From positions 3,550,501 through 3,614,500 of the forward strand of contig JAJHZJ010000009.1 of NCBI GenBank assembly GCA_023548195.1: a DNA stretch of 64,000 nucleotides. The letters are read 5' to 3'. Below, piece after piece: positions 55,840 to 64,000 of the stretch (position 1 is its first letter; each line of letters starts with the position of its first letter). Below the pieces are notes generated by a model, which had not been told where the DNA came from, made no database searches, and was given only the letters and a program-made list of their open reading frames with translations. The position numbers and the translations under genes are program-made. The stretch comes from Bettongia penicillata ogilbyi. Lineage: Eukaryota; Chordata; Mammalia; Diprotodontia; Potoroidae.

Positions 55840-57435
55840 CTTCATCATTTTATTGGCCTCCCTGCAGTACCTGACTCTCCTCCTGGATAGATTTGCCTCT
55901 CTATTTTTCCCATGACCCTATTCTCTCCTGATTCTACTTCTTCCTGCCTAACCAATTCTCAGTCTGCTTTGTCGGCTCACGATTCACATCACAACCCCAA
56001 AATGTGGATATACTTTGAAGCTCTGTCCCGGCCCTCGTCTCTCTTGGTATTTTCATCCATCTCCCATGGATTTAACTGTCATCTTTACAGATGACACACA
56101 GATGTCTATATTCAGGCCCAGTTTCTCTTGAGCTCCAGGCCTTCACCACCAACTACTTATTGAGCACTTGTAGCTGGATGACCCATAGACATTTCAAGCA
56201 TGTCCAAAATGCAACTCAGATTTCCCTACAAACCTACACCTCCTTCAGATTTCCCATTTCTATCAAGTTCTGAGTCTTCAGACACTCTCAGGTTTCTTTT
56301 AATCCTGATGCTGTTCTCAACGCCTCACTCCAATCAATCCCACATATCCAATCATTTGCCAAATCTTTTAGTTCCATATCTCTACAGTGACCCATTTTCT
56401 CTGCTCTCATAACTACCACCTTAGATCAGAACCTTGTCCCCTGAACTATTTTAATAGTCTCTAAATTGGTTTTGCTGCTTCAGCTCCAATCTATCTCTAC
56501 ATAACTGCTAAAATTGGTTATTTGAAGTCCTTTATTCTTGAAGATGACATCACTATGCTAGGGTCAAGTCACAGTGTCCAACTGTGAGAGATCAGACCAA
56601 TACAAGTTCAAAATGCCCTACCACAGATCGGGCACGAACAGTCTGTGTGAACATTTTTGCATATTGCATTTCTTTTGAGCTATTCAGTTCTTCTTTGCTC
56701 ATAGAGCATGACATCTTTTCCGATGAGGATATGCCATGCAAGGTGGTCCTGTGCCAGTGTCCTGTGCCCTGTCACATAATCAATTCCAAAGTTTTTCAAA
56801 GAGACCTTGAGAGTATCCTCCTATCACTTCTTCTGATCACCATGTGAGCACTTGCCTTCCATGGTTCCCCATAAAATAGTCTCTTTGGCAAGTGTTCATT
56901 TGGCATTTTAACAACGTGGCCCAACCATCAGAGTTGTGATCTTCCTTTAGAATACATCTGATCACATCACTCCTATTCAATAAACCCTAGTGGCTCCCGG
57001 ACACTTTATAATCTTTCCTTTCTGCTTCACCCGGCTCAAATCATTCTATACTCTTCTCATACTCTCTTGTCCAGCCAAAATATGCTTCTCTCTATTCTTC
57101 ATACCTCATCATCTCTTTGCTATCTTTGCCGTCGCAGTTCCATCTGTGTTGAGAATATGCACCTTCTTCTTCACTTCCATCGAAATTTATCTCAGATACC
57201 AACTTATATATGAAGCCTTTTCTGATCCCTTCAAGTGCTGGTGTTCTTGCTACCTAACTACCTTTAATTTAATTGCCTTCTAGCTATTTTATATTTATCC
57301 TTTATGTCTACAGTTACGTGATTATTTTCCCTTTCATAGAATACAAGGCCCTTGAGAACTTGGACTGTTGTTTTTGTTGTTACCATTTTAATCTTGTATA
57401 GTGTTTGACACACAGTAAGAAACTGCTTATCAAGT
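55840..57435 (+). mobile_element. L2 LINE, reverse-transcriptase region to 3' end, split by RTE
   Basis: Plus-strand L2. The catalytic block reads 'FTDDTQMSIF' (56087 on), the L2 form of the YADD box, preceded by 'HGFNCHL'. After the RTE insertion (56524-56945) it continues 'ctgatcacatcactcctatt' and 'ataaaccctagtggctccc', then the 3' end 'aaggcccttgagaacttgga' and 'tgacacacagtaagaaactg'. Frameshifts and stops throughout; ancient and dead. Confidence 0.85.
56524..56945 (+). mobile_element. RTE-clade LINE fragment inserted in L2
   Basis: Recognised by the blocks 'gatcagaccaatacaagttc', 'tcttttccgatgaggatatg', 'gccatgcaaggtggtcctgt', 'caattccaaagtttttcaaa', 'gaccaccatgtgagc'-like 'gatcaccatgtgagcacttg' and 'acaacgtggcccaaccatca', which are the order of a marsupial RTE/RTE-derived repeat. 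Coding orientation was not established. The 10-base words near both junctions ('tcctttatt', 'cttcctttag') could be a decayed duplication. Confidence 0.65.
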
Positions 57436-57704
57436 ACCTGTTAATTGACAGAAACTGTGGGGCCATAAGGAACCCCAAAGTAAACCTATGGTTGCTTTTA
57501 CTGTGTCTATGCTTCTTCCCTTTTATTAATTTATATAACCAAGAGCTAACCCTAAACTACCAGTATTGGGAAAGTGAAATATATAATTCCCCCAAAATAT
57601 AGATAAAATTTTCCAAGGAGTACCAATTAGTTTAATATATACATATATTTCTGTTAGCCTGGAGACAAGCTATTATTTTGTTAATATAATTCTTGTAACA
57701 TTAG
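57436..57704. other. Unassigned interval
   Basis: AT-rich; nothing recognised. Confidence 0.4.
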
Positions 57705-57890
57705 ATCATAACTTTAGAACTGGAAGGGATCATAGATACCATCTAGATCAACCACCTCACTTTATAGATAAGGAAACTGAGGCTCAGATAAGTTTAGTGT
57801 CTTGTTCATGATAAATCAACTAAAAAATGGCAGAACAAAGATTCAAATTCAGATTCCCAGATTCCAAATGCAGCACTCTCTCTACTATAC
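57705..57890 (+). mobile_element. MIR/THER1-like CORE-SINE
   Basis: 'gaactggaagggatcataga', 'ccatctagatcaaccacctc', 'agataaggaaactgaggctc' and 'gattcaaattcagattccca' in family order. Confidence 0.75.
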
Positions 57891-58616
57891 TATAAAGTCT
57901 CTTTCATATGACATCAAAGACCTAGGCTCGTTTGGGGAAAATTCTGTTCTTTTTCTTTTACATTCTTTTTTTGATTTTGAATTTCAAATTGTCTAGCCCT
58001 TCCCCCTATATATTGAGAAGGCATACTCACTATACATGTGAAGTCATACAAAACATTTCTGTATTAGCCATGTTGGGGAAGAAAAGCAAGAAAATTAAAG
58101 AAAGTGAAAAAATATCTTTCAATCTACACAGAGTTTTAGAGGTGGATAGCATTTTTCAATGTGAGTTGCCTTGGATCATTGTATTAATCAGAGTAGCTAA
58201 GTCTTTCACAGTCAATTACTGTGACAATTTTTTACTGTGTACAATATTCTCCTGGTTCTGCTCACTTCATTTTCCATTAGTTTATATATCTTCCCAAAAT
58301 TTTTCTGAATCCATCCCCTCATCATTTCTTATAGTACAATAACATTCCATCTCAATCATTAACGACAATTTGTTCAGCCATGTCCAGCTGATGGTCATTC
58401 CCTCAGTTTGCAATTCTTTGTCACAACAAAAAGAACTGCTATACCTATTTTCATACAAATAGGTTCTTTCCCCTTTTCTCTGATCTCTTTGAGATACAGA
58501 CCTAGTAGTGATATGGCTGGGCCAAAAGATATTCACAGTTTTATAGCCCCCAGTTTCTAATTAGATTACTTAATTGTAAATTAAATTTTAATCTCTGCTT
58601 CCAAGACCTGTTATTG

Positions 58617-58790
58617 AATTTAAGTTTTATTATATTATATATTAATAAATATTATATATTAATTATATTATAATATATTTTATTATATCATATATTAAAT
58701 ATATTATATTAAAGTTTATATTACTTATATAAGTGATATATAATATTTATTATTATATTATGTTTTATTATATTATTCTTTTAAAATTTA
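58617..58790. repeat. AT-rich low-complexity, palindromic tract
   Basis: About 175 bases of nearly pure A/T with repeated 'tatatt' and 'ttatataa' words, lying at the ORF2 junction of the 57.9-61.4 kb L1. Confidence 0.9.
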
Positions 58791-59613
58791 ATATTTATAC
58801 TTTTCTGCATTTGTTTATGGAGGTTTTATGCCCTGATACATGGTCAATTTTTGTGAAAGTGCCATGTACAGCTGAGAAAAAGTAGGTATACTTTTTTCCA
58901 TTCCCATTTAATTTTCTCCAGAGGTCTATCATATCTAATTTTTCTAAAATTTTATTCATCTCAATTATTTTTCTGATTCATTTTATGGTTAGATTTATCT
59001 AATGCTAAAAAGTATAAATTGAGGTCCCCCACTATTCCACTTTTACACTTTATTTCCTTCCATAACTCATTTAGCTATTCCTTTAAGAATTTGGATGTTC
59101 TGCCATTGACACAAATATCTTTAATATTCTTATTTCTTCATTGTCTATGGTACCTTTTAGCAAAAGTTTTTCTGATTATCTCTTTTAATTAGATGCATTT
59201 TTGCTTCTGCTTTGTCTGAGATCATGTTTGCTATTTTAACTTTAAAAGTTAACCTTTTAACTTTAGCTGAAGCATAACAGATTTTATTCCAGCCCTTTAT
59301 TTCAACTCTGTGTGTCTTTCTATTTTAAATATTTCTTGGAAATGACATATTGTTGGATTCTGGTTCTAATCCATTTTCCTATCTGCTTCCATTTATGGAT
59401 GAATTCATCCCATTCACATTCACAGTTATGATTACTGCACATTTCCTTCCATTCTGTTTTCCTCTATTTAACTTGCTCTCTCTTTTTTTGCCCTGTCCCT
59501 CCTCCAAAGTTTGTTTCTCTTCTGATCTTCATCACCCCCACCTGCTTTCTCTTAGCTCTTTCTCCTACTATTTGGTTGTTAGGTAAGATAGATTTCTAAA
59601 TTCAACTGAGTGT

Positions 59614-59636
59614 TTGTGTGTGTGTGTGTGTGTGTG
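59614..59636 (+). repeat. (GT)n microsatellite
   Basis: About 11 GT units inside the L1 spacer. Confidence 0.95.
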
Positions 59637-60032
59637 GTGTAATCCTCCCTCTTTGAACCAGTTCAGATGAGTGAGGTCAAAGCATTGTCCATTACTCCTC
59701 CCTTTTTTCCCTTCCACATAAAAACCTTTTTTATTACACACCTCTTTTAAGTGAAATAATTTTCCTCACACTTCTTCCTTTCCCCTTCTCACAGGACATC
59801 CTCTTTCTCACCTTTTTGTTCTTTTTCTTTTTTTGCAACCTTCCCAGCATAATAGACTCACATCCATACTTTCTGTCTATGTAGACTTCTAACTTTCCTT
59901 GAAAATGATGAGGTTCTTAGGAGTTAGATGTGTTATCTTTCAATATAGGAATGTAAATAGTTTAACTTTGAGTACCTATTGATTTCTTTTATGTTTATCT
60001 TTTTGTGCTTCTTTTGAGTCTTGTGTTTGAAT

Positions 60033-61005
60033 GCCAATTTTTCTATTCCATTCTGGTCTTTTCATCAGGAATACTTAAAAGTTCTCTATTTAATTTAGTG
60101 ACCGTTTCCACAGAACAATTATACTTAGTTTTGCCAAGTATATTATTCTTGGTTGTAATTCTAACTTCTTTGCCTTTTGGAATATTATATTCTAAATCTT
60201 CCTCTCTTTTAACTTGGTAGTTGCTAAATCTTTTGTGATCCAGACTGTGGCTCTATGGTATTTGAATGGTTTCTTGGAGTATTTTCTCCTTAACCTGATA
60301 ATTCCAGAATTTGACTTAATACTACTGGAAGTTTTCATTTTGTAATCTTAGAAGGTGATTGGTAGATTCTTTCAATTTCCATTATGCCCTCTAATTCTAA
60401 AATATTTGGGACCTTTTTCTTTATTATTTCTTAAAATACATGTGTAGGATCTTTTTTATCATGGCTTTCAAGTATTCTCATAATTTTTATATTATATCTC
60501 CTCAATCTATTTTCCAGGTCAGTTGTTCTTCCAATGAGATTTCATATTTTCTTCTATTTTTTCATTCTTTGGACTTTATTCTTATTGTTTCTTGGTGTCT
60601 CATGGAATCATTAGCTTCCATTTGACCAGTTCTAATTTTTAAGGCCTTCTTTTCTTCAGTGAGTACCTCTTTTTCCATTTGGCCAATTCTATTTTTTAGG
60701 GAGTTAATTTCTTAAGTATTTTGGTGCCTCTTTTAACAAGTGGTTAATTCTCTTTTCATAATTTTCTTGTGTTGCTCTCATTGCTTTTCCCAATTTTTCT
60801 TCCACCACTCTTGTTTTACTTTTTTTTAGCTTTTTCTTTAACTCCTCTATGGATTCTTGTTGGGCTTGTATCCAATATGCATTTTTCTTTGAAGTTTTGC
60901 TTGTATATATTTTCCCATCATTGTCTTCTCAGTTTGTGTTTTGAACTTCCCTGTCACCATAATAGCTTTTTGTAGTCAGGGGTTTTTTGTTGTTTGCTTA
61001 TTTTT
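60033..61005 (-). pseudogene. L1 ORF1 relic
   Basis: Minus-strand ORF1 of the 57.9-61.4 kb L1. Traces remain of the coiled coil ('VVEEKLGKAMRATQENYEK' near 60800), the RRM and the C-terminal domain. Stops and indels throughout. More diverged than the HAL1 ORF1 copies. Confidence 0.7.
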
Positions 61006-61440
61006 CTACCCTATTGCCTGACTTTGGAATTTGTTAGAGTTGGGCTTTGCTCACCTAGAGACTGGGGGTAGTTCCCTATTCCAAGCTTCAGGCTTTTTTA
61101 CCCTGCTGTTTTCACAGTTAGTACTGGGGATCTGTAAGTTTCTGGTCCTTCCAAGATAGTGTGATCTGGAAAGAGGTAGGGACACTGCTCTCCTGGTCTA
61201 CATTTTGGTTCTTACCCAAGAAAGGCCCCCACTCCCTGGCAATAGCAAGCCCTGTGCTCCACCTCAGAATCACAGACTTATTTTTCTATTATTGTCTTGG
61301 ATTGGAAAAAATGTCTCACTTCAACTTTTTTCTGACTGTGCTGCTCCAGAATTCAATTGACATGCTATTTTAAAATTGTTTCAAGGGGAACATAGGAAGA
61401 GTTTAGATGTAATGCTTCCCCTACTCTACTACTGTGGTTT

Positions 61441-62954
61441 CATCTCTCTTACTTATATTAACCCAGAAATTCTGGATTCTTTAAAATATGACATTTTCTA
61501 GTGAACTACCTACCACTAACCCCTCTTGAAAGAGTTCTTGAACTTGAAAGTAGTTCACAAAATTGAAAAGATTAGAGCTGAAATAATGCAAATATAATTC
61601 ATATCAAGACTCATGAAAAATGTTGATTCCTGTCAATGGGCAAAATTTCCTAAGACATCCCTTCCTGAAGATCTCAATCACTTAGTCATGTTCCAGGGTT
61701 CTCAGCAGGTAGTATCAATTGTTGCTCCCTATCATTACCCTTCCTACTCTTTACAATTCTTAGAAAATGGAGTTGCTTGAACCTACCAGTCCATGGCCTC
61801 CTTCACATCATTCTACCTACAGTTATCTGTGGTTCAGAGGACATAGCACCACAGGCCTTTTTTCCCCTAGAAGTCTTTCTATTATTATAGGCTCTGTTTT
61901 CATATTGCAAAGTAGAAGGGATATTTCAGTTTCCCTGTTGCACAAGAGACATGTTTTCTTTGTGTAGAACTCAAAGGTAGTGTTATATCTATTTGAATCC
62001 ACTCCAATGATAGTCCCTTGTATTGTGGAGACCTCTGTTTCTGAGTTCACGCAAAAGTCCTACTAAGAATTAGGAACACACCCTCTCATCTCTTAGCTGA
62101 ATATCCATTCTCTTCTCAGCCTAATATCTTCTTTTGGGGCATAGGGAAGAATTCCCCACCTGTGTCAATACTTTTAGTGGGTCTAGAATCCTAAGGTAAT
62201 TTCCAATTCCTCCCTAATTATATTACTCTAGCTTTAGAAATAACTGGATGGGACCATTCACATTACCCTAGCTTCTCTGCTAAGGAGCTATTATCTTCCA
62301 TGGCATTAACAGTACACCAGAGGGGACAACCCCCTCCCCCCATACATGCACACAATATTAGTAATGTATCTTCAGTTTAATAAATAGGTAAAAATAGTAG
62401 GGGCATGATTATCCCAAAGTTAGCAAATCAGAAAACAAGCCAGAAATATCTGAGAATAAAACTGGGACTTTATCAAGTCATGCCACTGTTTTTTAACCAA
62501 ACTGAGACACAAAGAAATACAATGATCCCCTAACTACCTTTCCAATATGCTACCTAACCATTAAATCATGTGCCTTCATTTGTCTTTAAAGTTATTCTTT
62601 TTCCTACATCTTGCCATTCAACAAAACATACCTTCAAGTATCCCACTTGGAAAATCATACTATCAACTATTCCTTTTTGACTTTAACATTGCTCATTGAC
62701 CTTCACAGTAGAAACAGGTTGAGCAAAACAAGCTGCCTCCATAGAACCCATCAACATATCTTGGGGCGAAAACAGGAGAGAAAGTTGACACATGACAAGT
62801 GAAATACAGGTTAAGTACACCTTGAGCACTTCCTCATTCACTACTTGATGTCAACTCATTTCCCATAGATACAATTAAGGAAACAATCCAGAAAAGCTTA
62901 CAGGGAAATCTCATAATTCATTTACTCATTCATTCCTCCCTTCTACTCCTTTTG
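61441..62954. other. Unassigned intergenic interval
   Basis: About 1.5 kb with no recognised repeat or gene. A 75-codon minus-strand frame (61823-62050) has a Cys pair (CLLC) but no domain I know. Confidence 0.4.
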
Positions 62955-63265
62955 ATCACTCATTATTAATATAAAAACATTTACCAAGCACCTACTGTAT
63001 GCTATGTATGATACAAAGGAGTAAAAGACTCAGTCATTCTCCAGAAGATGACAAACCAGTGGAGAATATCAAACAGGTACCCAAATAATGACTCCAAGGC
63101 AGTGTATATAGGTGTATGGACAATGTATATTACAGGAGAAGTTCAAAGAAAGGGATCATTTCTGGATGGAAGATCAAGGTGGAATTTGGACCTAGAGAAT
63201 AGAATTTTTTGAGTCAGGGATGAAGTGGAAGGGCATTCTTAGTACAATGAATAAAGAGGTAGAAA
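62955..63265 (-). mobile_element. L2 LINE or L2-tailed repeat
   Basis: Antisense L2-type tail 'accaagcacctactgtatgc' and a decayed body 'aagaaagggatcatttctgg' and 'agtggaagggcattctta'. Confidence 0.55.
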
Positions 63266-63329
63266 AAAACATAAGGTTTTCATTATTTCCACTACACCAA
63301 CCAATTTCTCCTTCCTGGTCAGAACCAAG

Positions 63330-63525
63330 ATTAGGATAATAATTTCCTTACAATTTCTTCGGCCTTCTGTTTTCAATTACCATTAGTTTTCAAATATTCA
63401 ACCTGAATATATTATCATCTTTCCATCTTGTCCTCAAGGATAGCATGAAAAGCTTTGTCAAATGCCTTGCTTAAATCTAGGAACACTATTTCTACAACAT
63501 TCTCTTGATCTGCCTGTTAGAAAGG
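63330..63525 (-). mobile_element. CR1/L3-clade LINE, reverse-transcriptase fragment
   Basis: Translated on the minus strand it reads 'ADQENVVEIVFLDLSKAFDK', the palm motif A region (F/L-D-L-S-K-A-F-D) of CR1/L3 reverse transcriptases, followed by 'AFHAILEDKM'. Short and isolated; dead. Confidence 0.75.
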
Positions 63526-63554
63526 GTAGGGTGGGGGAGAGAAGTTTAGTCTGC

Positions 63555-64000
63555 CACTTTTTAAAATAAACTTTTCTATTTATTATAAAATAAATTTGAT
63601 TGACATTTTGTTTTTATAACACCTATATTTCCCAATAAAAAGGAGAAAAAAGCTACAGTTCAACAAAACCAACATGTTTTAAAGTCTGACATTTTCAGGT
63701 TCCCCTACCTCTGACGGTAGAAGTTGGGGGAGGAGCTTTCTCATATCTCTTTGGGATCAAACTTGGTCATTATAATTTCATAGCATTCATTTTCAATTAG
63801 TTTACAGTTGTCATAACATCCTTTGAGATTACTATAATCTTTGTTTATATTTTTCCCCCATTCTTGCTTAACTACCTCAGTTTATATGTTTTCTCATATT
63901 TCTCTGAATTTATCATACTCATTTTTTTTTTCTTTCAGGGCAGTAATATTCCATTACTTTCATGTACCACAGTTGTTTAGTCATTTCCCAGTTGATATTT
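63555..64000 (-). mobile_element. L1 3' end, continues past the window
   Basis: Minus-strand L1 3' UTR: 'tttctctgaatttatcatac', 'gggcagtaatattccattac', 'catgtaccacagttgtttag'. Family differs from the 14.9-kb L1. Confidence 0.7.

Larger units (their letters stand above)
57940..61440 (-). mobile_element. L1 element lacking the middle of ORF2
   Basis: Minus-strand L1. From 5' to 3': 5' region (61440-61010), ORF1 relic (61005-60033), pyrimidine-rich inter-ORF spacer (about 59900-59450), ORF2 5' part (59440-58800), an AT-rich patch (58617-58790), then the 3' UTR and end of ORF2 (58555-57940), which match the L1 ends at 14.9 and 26.1 kb. About 3 kb of ORF2 is absent. Either an internal deletion or two adjacent L1 insertions would explain this. 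Confidence 0.7.

Noticed and set aside
1..64000. Bacterial-type features (operons, ribosome binding sites, phage or defence genes)
   Set aside because: Repeat content and composition are mammalian; no prokaryotic gene organisation is present.

Overview
This window looks like AT-rich, non-coding mammalian DNA, and its repeats point to a marsupial (metatherian). The signs are: tRNA-derived CORE-SINEs of the MAR1 type (head 'gcagctaggtgg', tail 'ccaagaaaaccccaaatggg'), MIR/THER1-like SINEs, a marsupial RTE LINE and SINEs that look related to it, old L2 and CR1/L3 LINEs, and L1 elements with their ORF1-only derivatives (HAL1, 'half-L1'). The species cannot be resolved. I found no host protein-coding gene; nearly all small open frames lie inside transposable elements or are chance frames.

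Layout. 1-2328: minus-strand HAL1 cut by the window edge, with a broken ORF1. 2.3-14.9 kb: unassigned sequence with scattered SINEs and L2 ends, plus a full-length 7SL-RNA-like retrocopy at about 7182-7498. 14.9-18.5 kb: an old minus-strand L1 split by a plus-strand HAL1. 18.5-29.3 kb: unassigned sequence with L2, MIR, CR1/L3 and L1 fragments. 29.3-36.2 kb: a badly decayed plus-strand L1 split by a complete young HAL1 (31816-34795), which has an exact 14-bp target-site duplication, a CpG-rich 5' region and a 344-codon uninterrupted ORF1. 36-46 kb: SINEs, a CR1/L3 split by about 0.8 kb, a foldback hAT-like MITE (40334-40568) and a polypurine microsatellite. 46.7-51.1 kb: an old minus-strand L1 with recognisable ORF2. 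52.0-53.7 kb: an L2 fragment and a minus-strand Tc1/mariner relic. 55.8-57.4 kb: an L2 reverse-transcriptase region split by an RTE fragment. 57.9-61.4 kb: an L1 lacking the middle of ORF2. 62.9-64.0 kb: L2, CR1/L3 reverse transcriptase and an L1 3' end.

How the parts relate. ORF1 of the 31.8-kb HAL1 would give an RNA-binding coiled-coil L1 ORF1-type protein but no reverse transcriptase, so its mobilisation must have relied on an L1 elsewhere. The three HAL1 copies let two 5' regions be compared: an older AT-balanced one (copies at 1 and 15 kb) and a GC/CpG-rich one starting with a YY1-like motif (copy at 31.8 kb). The HAL1 tail looks like the spacer between ORF1 and ORF2 in the L1 at 59 kb, which fits origin of HAL1 by loss of ORF2.

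Repeat calls rest on reading the sequence and remembered family consensus features; no database search was run. Boundaries of old elements are approximate, usually within tens of bases.
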